The position numbers and the translations under genes are program-made. A stretch of 64,000 nt of DNA, taken from assembly GCF_034190915.1 (NCBI RefSeq), contig NW_026947502.1, positions 32,766,785 through 32,830,784 of the forward strand, given 5' to 3'. This DNA is from Cavia porcellus. Its lineage: Eukaryota; Chordata; Mammalia; Rodentia; Caviidae. This document shows positions 12,379 through 21,909 of this stretch, piece after piece (the stretch's first letter is position 1; each line of letters opens with the position of its first letter). Under the pieces are notes generated by a model, which was not told the origin of the DNA, searched no databases, and saw only the letters and a list, made by a program, of their open reading frames with translations.

Positions 12379-13400
12379 CTATCCTTTAGCACACTCTGTG
12401 GGGATTGGTTTGGTGGTCATGAATTCCTTCAGTTGTTCTTTATCATGGATGTATCTTACTTTTCCATCAATTTTGAAAGACAGTTTTGCAGGGTACACCA
12501 ATCTGGGTTGGAAGTTATTTTCTTTCAGGATTTGAAACACTTTACTCCAAACTCTTCTTGACTTGATGGTTTGTGTTGACAAGTTTGCCATGATTGTGAT
12601 TGGTTTTCCTTTATAGATGATCTGTTTCTTCTAACAGCTTTTAATATTCTGTTCTTGTGCTGAATTCCTGGGATCTTGATTATTGTATGTCTGGGTGTAG
12701 ATTTACTTTGGTTATGGCTAGTTGGAGTTCTGTATGTCTTACTTATCTGGATACTAGATCCTTTTTCCATGTTTGGAAAGTTTTTTGCTATTATTTCTTA
12801 AATAGCCTCTTTATTTCATTTATGTTGATCCTTGCTTCTTCATTGATACCTATCACTCTTAAATTATTTCTCTTTACATCGTCTAGCAGCCATTGAATTA
12901 TTATTTCCTTGTTCCTTGTATTTTTAAAAGAACTTTCCTTTTACAAATGCTAGCTGCAATCCTGTCTTCATGAACTGGAAGCCTGTCTTCAAGATCTGAA
13001 AGCCTGTCTTCAGTCTCTTTCAAGCAGTTTTGCCAGCTTTCAATTGACTTTTTAATTTTGAATCTGTTTCATGCATTGTAATTCCTTTCTATATTGTTCA
13101 TTCAAGGTTTCTATCATTTTCCTATGCTTTTTAATCTATATCTTTAGTTATGCTGAGCAATTCTTTCATTGTTTTTCATTTCTTCTTGAGACTTTATTTC
13201 TGATTTGATTAATTTTACAGTCTCATGAAGTTGTTTCTTAGTTGTTATCCTTTGGAAATTTTAGGTGTATGACTTCCATTTTCTTCCATGACTGTATCTC
13301 CCAGACTTGTTCTGTGTGGGCTTGAGGTCTGAGATTGCCTTTTGCTCCTTTGTCTTTGATATTCTCCTGGATTCCTCCCAACAGGCACTTCCCTTGTTAA
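12379..13400 (-). pseudogene. L1 ORF1p-like reading frame, disrupted
   Basis: Minus-strand translation gives the ORF1p C-terminal motif YPAKLSFKIDGKVRYIHDKE (about 12450-12510) and, in another frame, an RRM-type segment (TPRHTIIKIPGI, 12640-12680). ORF1p is the RNA-binding trimer protein of LINE-1. At least one frameshift separates the two blocks, so no full product is expected. The N-terminal coiled-coil part is only weakly recognisable. Confidence 0.8.
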
Positions 13401-13642
13401 CTGCCCCTTTGTGGGTAGAGGACTGGAACAGGCATCTGTGTTTCTCTGACTCTGAATTTACATGGAGGTAGCAGGGCATAGGGCAGGCTCTTTAGACCAG
13501 TTCAGCTGCGCTGGAACTTCCCCAATGGCCAGGGGTGCTTGGTGATGGGTCTGCCTCTCTCAGCTTGCATGTCTACACTGTGACTCCACCAGTGGTGGCA
13601 GGCACACAGGGGTTTGTTTGTCTGATTCTCCCAGTGGGTGGT

Positions 13643-13957
13643 GGCTGCAGAAGGAAGCAAGGGCCTCCATTGGTGGCCTGTGGGTGGTGTGCATGGGGCT
13701 CACTTGGCTGCACGTCCTGTTTCCACTGGCTGCCTGGAGGAAGCAAGCCTTCTACTGTGGGTGACCTGGCAGGCGGAAGCTGATCTGCTGGTTCTCTCTG
13801 CCTGAGCAGGCTGCCTGCAGGAAGCAGCCTTCTGGTGGCAGGTGGAGGTGGATCTACTGACTCTCTGCGGATACTGGCTGCCTGCAGGAAGAAGCCTTGC
13901 AGTGGTAGCAGCCAGGAGGCAGAGGTGGATCTGCTTAGTAGCCGGGGTTTTTGCGTT
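13643..13957 (-). repeat. GC-rich 5' tandem units of the half-L1 (about 67-85 bp)
   Basis: GGCTGCCTGCAGGAAG or a close variant starts at 13643, 13728, 13809 and 13876. Repeated promoter monomers at the 5' end are known from mouse L1; the sequence here is different. Confidence 0.65.
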
Positions 13958-14129
13958 AAGTTAAAGAGTGTTAAAGAAAATACAATGAAGCATAAGAGAA
14001 TGAGGCATTTGAGCCTTCTGGTAATACAAAAACATCAATTTTAAGTATAAATTATTGATGTAATTTGTATGTTATACTATGCATATATATGCACTTAAAA
14101 TTTTTATATGTTTGATAATCGTTTATTTA

Positions 14130-14310
14130 TCAATCAGTGCTGGGTGGGAGTTGAACTTGACCTTTGCATTGTGGTATAGCCCTTTTATTATTTTTCTTAT
14201 TTTGATACAGGGTTTTATTATATAGCCCAGGCTAGACCTAAATTTATGATTTTCCTATCTCAGCCTCCCAGAGTTCTAGAATTACACGTTTACCACTATA
14301 CTCAGCTGGT
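14130..14310 (-). mobile_element. B1+ID composite SINE, diverged
   Basis: On +, an antisense ID part (GTGCTGGGTGGGAGTTGAAC, CATTGTGGTATAGCCC) then an antisense B1 (GATACAGGGTTTTATTATAT, TATCTCAGCCTCCCAGAG, ACCACTATACTCAGCTGG). Confidence 0.7.
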
Positions 14311-14397
14311 AATCGTTATAATCAACTTTAGAACATTTTTATTTCTGCACAGAGAAGTCCTATTACTCATTACCAGTTACCCCCTTTTCTCTTAGAC

Positions 14398-14552
14398 CAG
14401 TGATGGTGAACCTTTTAAAGCAGTGGTGGCAAAACTGTGGCATGTGTGCTGCAGTGGGTTGTTTGTATCATTGAAAGCTCTAGAAGGTTCACCATTGCTG
14501 TTTTAGAGTTTTTATTGATAACAGTACATGTGTCATGGGTTCACCACCACTG
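14398..14552. mobile_element. hAT-type MITE, 155 bp
   Basis: Begins CAGTGATGGTGAACC and ends GGTTCACCACCACTG: 15-bp terminal inverted repeats with one mismatch. Flanking 8-mers TCTTAGAC and CCCTAGAC match at 6 of 8, and 8-bp duplication is the hAT signature. It sits inside an old L1 whose sequence resumes cleanly after the element. It has no coding capacity. Confidence 0.75.
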
Positions 14553-14633
14553 CCCTAGACTCTGGCAATCACTAGTTGACTTTCTGTCTTTCTAGATTTG
14601 TTTGTTCTCAACGTTTCATAGAAATGGAATCAT

Positions 14634-14798
14634 GCCAGGCGTAGTGGTGCATGCCTATAATCCCAGCTCTTGGGAGACTGAAGCAGGAGAATTGCTGTGA
14701 GTTCAAGGCTAGACTGGCCTATATAATGAGTCCAAGGCCAGTCTGTACTACAAAGCAAGATCTTGTCTCAAAAAAAAAAAAAAAAAAAGAAAAGGAAA
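14634..14798 (+). mobile_element. B1 SINE
   Basis: GCCAGGCGTAGTGGTGCATGC... CAAGATCTTGTCTCAAAAA, full B1 with an internal duplication and long A tail. GGAATCAT flanks it at 14626-14633 and 14799-14806. Confidence 0.93.
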
Positions 14799-14944
14799 GG
14801 AATCATATAATATGTGGCTTTTTGTGTTTGTGGCTGAGTTCTTTAAGCATAATGTTACAAGATTTAACCGTGTTGTAGCATGTACTTGAATTTTTTTTTT
14901 AAACTGTTGAATGATACTCCTCAGTATGGTAGTTGAATCTGTGT

Positions 14945-15150
14945 GTTTGGTTGTGTGTAAGTTGTACTAGGGATTGAACTTAAGGCCTCCCCTGCTGACA
15001 TCACTGGCCCTTTTATTTTTCTGTTTTGAGACAGATCTTGCTAAGTTACTTGATTGACTGTGCTAGGCTTGCATTTGTGATCTTCCTGCTTCAGCTTCCT
15101 AAAGTGCTGGGATTATTGGCATGGACCACTAATTACAGCTGGCTTTTCTA
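14945..15150 (-). mobile_element. B1+ID composite SINE, diverged
   Basis: Antisense ID (GTACTAGGGATTGAACTTAAG) directly followed on + by antisense B1 (GAGACAGATCTTGCTAAG, TTCAGCTTCCTAAAGTGCTG, TTGGCATGGACCAC). Confidence 0.75.
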
Positions 15151-15189
15151 AGACCTCCACAGCAGCCTTTCTGTATAGGACAATATATG

Positions 15190-15430
15190 TAGTGAGTAGG
15201 AATGTGGGTGCTGTAACTGGACTGCCAGAATTTAATTCCTAGCTCTATTTCTTCTTATAAATAAGTTAGCAAGTTATTTTAAATCTCTCTGCTTGTTTTC
15301 TCATCTGTAAAATGTGAATAATGGAATTTACCATTTGTGACTTTTTAAATTAATGATTTTTGGCTTCTAGATGTGAGATCCTTAATGGTATTTGACATGA
15401 GTGCTCAATAAACATTAGTGGTTAATGAAT
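15190..15430 (+). repeat. MIR SINE remnant
   Basis: TTAAATCTCTCTGCTTG, TCATCTGTAAAATGTGAATAA and GTGCTCAATAAACATTAG match the MIR core and 3' end in order. Confidence 0.75.
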
Positions 15431-16045
15431 ACTTTTAAGTAAAAGGTTATCAAAGGAATAGTATGATTCTTTTGCTTAAACAATCGATTTTTAGGGAAGT
15501 AGGCTGTTGACATCCTTGAAATAATAATATTGTTTTAGAAAAGTCAAATACCCAAAACTCTTCCTCTATAAGTAACTTTTCAAGATCATTTAAGCCTTTT
15601 TTTCTCTTTGGTTAAGTTTGAAGCTTAGCACCATAGCAAGTTTGTAATGATACTGAGTAATCAAGAAAGGTTGATAATTGGTTCAAGAAGAAGCTCATTT
15701 AAAACAAAACCAGTTAAAATATAGACTGAAGTAAATAAAATGTGTCTGGGCTTTCCACTGAAATTTTGGGAAAGCATTGGGTTATAATGAACAGAGAATG
15801 AATGAATCAAGTGTGAATAGACTTAATTTTTCTCATGAAATAATTTGGTAGTATATGTCATTAGTATGTCATTAGTATGACATTGGTGGCAGTGGCAGTG
15901 GCATTAGCATTAGGGGTTTTTTTTTGGCAAAGGTATTGATAGCTACATTTGTAAAAATGAGCTAATCTTTTAATAGCTATTATTCTTACAATCCTTACAA
16001 ATAGATTACTTTCTCATTATTACAAAAGTAGTAGGCTCAGTATTC

Positions 16046-16153
16046 TTTGTTTTTTCTTTTTTTGTTTTGTTTTGATATTGGGGCTCGAACTCACAACCTT
16101 GTGCTTGTCAGGCAGGTTCTACTAATGCCACTGAGTTAATATCCCCAGCCCCT
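16046..16153 (-). mobile_element. ID SINE, moderately diverged
   Basis: GGGGCTCGAACTCACAACC, GTCAGGCAGG, CACTGAGTTAATATCCCCAG on + are antisense ID. GCTCAGTATTC occurs on both sides, a good target-site duplication. Confidence 0.9.
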
Positions 16154-16439
16154 AAGCTCAGTATTCACAGATGCAAGCAAACAGATGGTCATACCCTCCA
16201 TCAGGGCTGTAGTGTGTGTTGATGGGAGAGAATCCTGCGTGCAGGAAACTGTAACTGACTAACTTAATTGCTTTAAGCAAGGTAGAATCAGATCCTAGAC
16301 TCCACACTGTTTGCCTTCATTATTATAAGTTTTGTGAAATCCTATAATTTTAGCAAAAATTTCAGTTTCCTAGTTTATAAACTATTATAAGGGTGATGCT
16401 AATGAATGGTATCTAATTTTATAAGTGATAGTTACTAGT

Positions 16440-16990
16440 AAATTGTTAAAAGATTTTTAAAATTGAAGTATATAACAAAGTACATAAATCTTAGTGTATA
16501 TAGCTTAATGAACTTTAACATATGTATACACTTATGTCATTACCACCTAGATTAAGATACAGAAAAATTCTAGCTTCCTAGAAGGCTTTCTTCACATTTG
16601 GTATCATTGTATTAGCTTTAAGTTAGTTTTGCCTGTTTTTAAATGTCATGTAAATGGAATGATACAATGTGTATTCTTTCTTTTAGTATCATATTGGTGA
16701 AATTTATCCATGTTTTGTGTCTTTTTAAAATTCATTACCATGATTTATTTATTGTTGATGAGTATTTGGGTTCAATTTGGGAGTATTACAAAGTTGCTGT
16801 GACATGCACTTGTCTTCTGGAGGACAGCACTCATTTATGTTGTATATGTATCTAGGAATGAATGTGTACCTGTGTTAGGTCATAGGGATCATGTTTAAAC
16901 ATTAGCAAATATTGTCAGTTTTCCAAACTAGCTAGTTTGTATACCTGCTAGCAATATACAATAGTTGTTCTGTGAGGAACATTATTTTCT
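16440..16990 (-). repeat. Old L1 3' fragment
   Basis: Antisense old-L1 signature: CATGTAAATGGAATGATAC, ATCCATGTTTTGTGTC, GTTGATGAGTATTTGGGTTC. Low similarity, no ORF. Confidence 0.6.
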
Positions 16991-17114
16991 TTCTCTGTTT
17001 TTGAAGTGTAACCATGATACCTGACTCTGAAGTTTCGTGTTGTAAGCTGTTCATTATTGTTGGTTTGATTGTTTTTGGGTTTTCTTGACATATAGTAATT
17101 TAAAGCCCCCTCCC

Positions 17115-17245
17115 CTTTCACAGGGTACTCCTGTGTAGATCATGCTGGCCTTGACTTCGCTATGTAGTCCAGACTGGTCTTGGCGCCCATCTTCCTGCAT
17201 CAGCCTCCTGAGTGCCAGGATTACAGGGGTGCACCACCACCAAAA
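17115..17245 (-). mobile_element. B1 SINE
   Basis: TATGTAGTCCAGACTGGTC, TGCATCAGCCTCCTGAGTG and CAGGATTACAGGGGTGC on + are antisense B1. Confidence 0.85.
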
Positions 17246-17447
17246 TCTTTTACCTATTTACTAGTCAGTTATTACGATGATTTCTGCTTTCTGTTGTGAC
17301 TTTGTAAGTTGAGATTAGATACTGAGTACTTGAATAACTGGCACATACTACTTAACGTTGTTGAGAAAATACACAAAGTATTTCTAGAAAGAATTTTATC
17401 AAAAATTTAAAACTTTTAGTCATCTGATAGTTAAAGGATTGAGTGCA

Positions 17448-17583
17448 GTTGCCAGGTGCATGCCTATAATCTGAGCATACCTGTATTCCCAGCATCAGGA
17501 GGCTGAGGAAGGAGGGTTCCTGCAATTTCAAGGCCAGCCTGGACTATATAGTGGACCTTGTCTCAAAAAACTGAAAAAAAGAA
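17448..17583 (+). mobile_element. B1 SINE
   Basis: GCCAGGTGCATGCCTATAAT, CAGGAGGCTGAGGAAGGAGG and CAAGGCCAGCCTGGAC, ending in CTTGTCTCAAAAAA. A short insertion sits in the left part. Confidence 0.85.
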
Positions 17584-17861
17584 TTGAACACACAATTTGA
17601 CCTTTCTCCTCGGTTAGTTTTAAGAAAATGCTAATTTTGAATATTAGGGTTTTTAACATCTGACATCCATTGTTCTTTCAGAGATAAATCTGTAGAAGTG
17701 TAAACTGATGGCATTCCCATTCACTAAGACACTGGCTAAAATTTTCTTTGTTCACATTCTTGTTAAAGTCTCCCATGTGTTTATTCTTCTGCAGTACCAT
17801 TGTATTGAGTTCTAAGCCTGTCTTTTTGGTAAATCTTTATCAGTAACTCTTTAAGTGAATT

Positions 17862-18170
17862 TTTTTTTTTTTTTTTGAGACAAGGTCTCGCTATGTAGTT
17901 CAGCTTGATATTGAACCCACTATGTAGTTTGAGGCTTGCCTCAAAACTCCCAGCAATTCTTTTACCTCTGCCTTCGGAGTGCTGGGATTACAGGTGTGTG
18001 TCACCATGCCTGGCTAAATTTTTTTATTTTAAGAAGGTCTAGCTGTGTAGTCCAGGCTGTCCTTGAACTCATATAGCCCAGGCTAGCCTTGAACATGCAG
18101 TGATCCTCCTGCTTCAGCCTCCCAAGTGCTGGGATTACAGGCATGTGCCACCATGTCTGCCAAGGGAATG
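17862..18170 (-). mobile_element. Two adjacent B1 SINEs
   Basis: Two antisense B1 copies head to tail: one from the T run at 17862 to CACCATGCCTGGCTAA near 18016, the other to CATGTGCCACCATGTCTGCC near 18160. A truncated ID (GTACTAGGATTGAACTCACACC) follows at about 18190-18240. Confidence 0.88.
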
Positions 18171-18529
18171 TTTCTTTTCTTTCTTTCTTTTCTTTTCTTT
18201 TTTTTTTTTGTACTAGGATTGAACTCACACCTTGTGCTTGCCAAAGTGAATGGTTCTTATATTCAGTGTTTACTTTTTCTTTTTACTTTGTTGAAAACCT
18301 ATTTTCTTACTGCTTTAGTTCTTTGTGTAAAATCTTAAGTCTTTTTCTCATCTTTGACTCACTGACCTGTATTTGCAGTCCTGACCTTTCCTTTGGAGTT
18401 TACCATTATCGCTACCAACAGATACACCTACTGAATGTCCTTAATTGTTAGTGGAATTATCCTTATTTTAGTCATTTGGCTGTAAAACTTGAATTTATTT
18501 TTAAGGTATAATTGGATCAGTCCTTGTAT

Positions 18530-18830
18530 TAGTCAGCTCCTCATTATTGTAGACAAATGCCTGAGGTAATTAGTTTACAAAGAGTTTACTTTGACTCACT
18601 TTCTGAAAATTCCAGTCTGAGATTGAGTAGCCATTATATTGGGCCTCTTAGCATCAGGACTGGAACATGCTGCTGAGCAAACTGCTCACTTGTGGGCCAG
18701 GAAGCAGAGGAGACACAGAATGGGATGGAAGAACCCCAGTCTCCTTCAAGGGCCTCCTGCAGAAACTACCTGCCACAGGCTACACTGTCTGTCCTTCAGT
18801 AGTGTTTTGCTGGGGACCAAGCCATTAGCA
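18530..18830 (-). repeat. MaLR-type LTR remnant
   Basis: GTTTACTTTGACTCAC near 18585 and TTAGTCAGCTCCTCATT at the start fit an antisense MaLR LTR. Diverged. Confidence 0.5.
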
Positions 18831-18871
18831 CTGGCCCTTTAGAGAATATGCAAGTTTCCAAACCACAGTCA

Positions 18872-19255
18872 TCCTTTCTTAGTTGCTATAATGAAATAGC
18901 CAGTGGTGGATAACTTACAAAGGAAAATTCATTTAGCTCACAGTTTTGAAGGCTGAGAGCCCTAATGGCCTGGGTCCTGGCTTTTGCAAAGCTCCTGACT
19001 TCTTCACATCATTGCAGGTGGCACCTGGTGGGAGCATGTGTGAGAGGGAAGGTTTACATGGAGCAACAAGAAGGCAAATTGTGGGCAGGGCCAGTCTTGC
19101 TGTTTTAGAACAGTTAGTTCTAATGAGAACTAACTGAGGTCCTGTAAGAACTACCATAATCCCTTTCAAAGTAGCACCCTCTGTGGTGCACTTCTTAGTA
19201 GGCCTCACCTCCTTAAATTGTCAACTCATCCCACATCACCACACTGAGTTATAAA
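18872..19255 (-). repeat. MaLR-type LTR remnant
   Basis: CTTTCTTAGTTGCTATAATG, AATTCATTTAGCTCACAG and GGCCTCACCTCCTTAAATTG in the order of an antisense MaLR LTR, better preserved than its neighbour at 18530. About 40 bp separate them. Confidence 0.6.
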
Positions 19256-19566
19256 ATATTTTATTTAAATCTACAGAAAAGTAGGCAACATATCTGTATA
19301 CTACCACAAGTGATTTGCGTACTCTAAACCTAGTTTTAAAAATAAAACAGCTAAATCATTTTATATTATTGTCTGTCATTTCTTGCTAAGGCTGGTATGT
19401 ATGTTTCTGTGCATATTTCATTTTCTTATATATGTACATATCTATAAATGACAATTTTTAGTCTCAAATTTTAGATAAATGCTTTTATAAAGTTATGAAT
19501 AGTTGGCCTGCCATGGAGACAGGTTTTGCACCCATTGATTCTATTATCTATGGATCAGAAATACTA

Positions 19567-19770
19567 AAAAAGCCAGTCATGGTGGCTCATGTCTGTAATA
19601 TTAGCACACGGGAAGCTGAGGAAGGATGATGGCAAGTGTGAGTCCAGGCTGTGAAATTTAACAAGACCCTACCTCAAAAACAAAAACAAAAACAAAAACA
19701 AAAACAAAAACATTAAAAATAGCTAAGGGTATAGATCAGCACAAAGGCCTTGGATTTAAAAAAAAACATG
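19567..19770 (+). mobile_element. B1+ID composite SINE with (AAAAAC)n linker
   Basis: B1 (CAGTCATGGTGGCTCATGTC ... GACCCTACCTCAAAAAC), then about six AAAAAC units (19676-19711), then a short ID-like stretch (TAGCTAAGGGTATAGATCAG). Confidence 0.75.
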
Positions 19771-19968
19771 TGTAGAGAACATTTATAGGTTTTGGAGAAG
19801 GGTGTCATTATTCTCTACACAGTAGAATCTAACAGCTAATAGCATCCACATTGTAGTGGGTATTGTAAGTAATCTAGAGATGATTCATTAAAGTTATATG
19901 TGTTGATTGATGTTCACTAGGGTTTGTGCAAATACTGGATGTCTTATGTAAAGAACTTAAGCATCCTT

Positions 19969-20062
19969 AGATTTTTTTTTTTTTTTGTGATACTGAGGGT
20001 TATTGAACTCAGCGCCATGTGCATGGTAGGCAAGCACTCTGTCACTGAGCTACATCCCCTAT
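19969..20062 (-). mobile_element. ID-like SINE
   Basis: T run, then GATACTGAGGGTTATTGAAC, GGTAGGCAAGCACTCTG and CACTGAGCTACATCCCC on +: antisense tRNA-derived SINE, adjoining the L1 3' end. Confidence 0.8.
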
Positions 20063-20468
20063 ATCATATATATATAAAACAGAAAAAATGATAGAAATGA
20101 TACAGAATTTTTTTAACAGTAGGGAATTAACACTAGTTAATATATTGCATGTTGTTATCTTAGAAGTAGTTGTTTAGGTTATAAAATATAGTCACAAAAG
20201 TGATCAATGACAGCACAAACTGGGGTTTTTTTTTTGTTGTTGTTGAACTAACAGATTAGTAGTATAGTTACCTATCTAGCATACATATGCATACATACAT
20301 TTATATATTTTTACCAACATACATATAATCTTTTCCTTTCTTCCTTTTTTCCTTTTTTCCTTTTTCTTATCCCAGTTGTTCTGTCCTTCTGAGTACTTTG
20401 TTTCTCTTTCTTTATTACAATATCTGTTGTATATTTTGGATCTTATTACTCTTTCAGTTTTTTATTTT

Positions 20469-21870
20469 TTATACTAGGGAGACAATACAGTATTTATAAA
20501 TGTGAGTTTGGTTTATTTCATTTGTGAGTATGGCCTCAAGTTGCTTCCATTTACCTATAAAAGCCTCAAGATTATCCTTCTTAATAGCTGAGTAATATTC
20601 CATTGTATGAGAATACCACATCATTTTTATCCATTCTGTAGTTGATGGGCATTTTGGTTGTTTCCAAGGTTTAGCTATTATAAATTGTGTGCCTATAAAT
20701 GTAGGTGTACATATATCACTGTGGCATGATATTTTCAATTTTTCTCCAAAAGAGGAATAGCAGGATTAAGTGGGACTTCCAATCCTACTTTTTGGAGGAA
20801 TCTCCACAATGATTTACACAGTGGTTGCACCAGTCTGTACTCCCACAGCACTGGAGAAATGTTCCCTTTTCCCCCACAGCCCCACCAACATTTGGTGTCG
20901 GTTGATTCTTGATGGCAGCCCTTCCTTCTGGAGTGAGATGGAATGTTAGTGTTTTGTTAATTTGCATTTCTCAAGTGACCAGTGATGTTGAGCATGTCTT
21001 CATGTATTTATTTGACATTTATATTTCTTCATCTGAGAAGTGTATGTTCATCTCAGGTGCCCATTTTTGGATTGGGTCTTTGAATTCGGGGGGCCTGTTG
21101 TTTTTCAATTTTTTATATGCTCTAGATATAAGTCCTTTGTCTGAGGGACAGCTGGCTAAAATTCTTTCCATTCTGTGGGTTTTCTCTTTACTTTGTTGGT
21201 GATTTCTTTTGAAGTATAAAGAAAAGATCCCAGTTTTAGATTCTTTGAAGTACTTCCCATGCAGTTTGCGTTTTGTTCATGAACTCTTTGCCTACCCCTA
21301 CGTCTTCAAGATTTCTCCTTACCTTGTCTTTGAGTAGATTTAGTGTTTCTGTTTTAATATTTAGATCTGTGATCCATTTTGACTTTAGTTTAGTGCATGG
21401 TAATAGACATAGACTCTTGTTTCAGTCTTTGGCATGTGGAAAGCCAATTTTTCCAGCAGCATTTTGTTAGAGAAGCTATCTTTCCAGTGAACATGTTTAA
21501 CCCCTTTGTCAAAGATAAGGTGGCTAAGTGTTTTTGTAGTTGTGTCTATATCTTGTAATCTGTGGCACTGATCCTTAGTATCATGCTGATTTTATCACTG
21601 TGACTTTGTAGTGTAATTTCAAATTAGGGATTGTGAAGCTTCCTGCCTTTCCTTTGTTGCCCACGATTACTTTTGCTCTTCTAGGTCTCTTCTGTTTCCA
21701 AATGAATTTGAGGAATGTTTTTTCTATATCTTTAAGGTATGCTAATTGTGTATTGATTGCTATTGCATTAAATCTGCATAACAGTTTTGGGAGTATGGTT
21801 ATTTTCACAGTGTTGGTTCTTCCTAACCAAGAACAAAGGGTATCTTTCCATTTTCTGACATCTTTTTCAA

Positions 21871-21909
<39 letters not shown>

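Larger units (their letters stand above)
11087..13957 (-). mobile_element. Half-L1 (ORF2-deleted LINE-1 derivative) with tandem-repeat 3' end
   Basis: Reading on the minus strand: a GC-rich 5' region with about 67-85 bp repeats (13643-13957), an ORF1-like region (12379 to about 13400), a short ORF2 start, then directly the ORF2 3' end (about 11810-12050), then five 140-151 bp tandem units (11087-11800). Compared with the L1 at 20075-26247, about 3.36 kb of ORF2 is absent with the break near 12050. The 11-mer AAGTTAAAGAG lies immediately outside both ends (11076-11086 and 13958-13968), as expected of a target-site duplication, so it probably inserted in this form. It resembles half-L1 (HAL1) elements in concept. 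No clear poly(A) tail is seen. Confidence 0.8.
14325..14935 (-). repeat. Old L1 3' fragment, split by a MITE and a B1
   Basis: On + it reads as an antisense old-L1 3' end: CTCTGGCAATCACTAGTTGAC, CATAGAAATGGAATCAT | ATATAATATGTGGC, TAGCATGTACTTGAATTT. Both insertions have recognisable target-site duplications. Confidence 0.65.

Noticed and set aside
14421..14494. Inner inverted pair (CAGTGGTGGCAAA / TTCACCATTGCTG) as the true MITE
   Set aside because: The flanks TTTTAGAG also resemble the left flank, but the outer end GGTTCACCACCACTG matches the terminal repeat better and the L1 target resumes after 14560.
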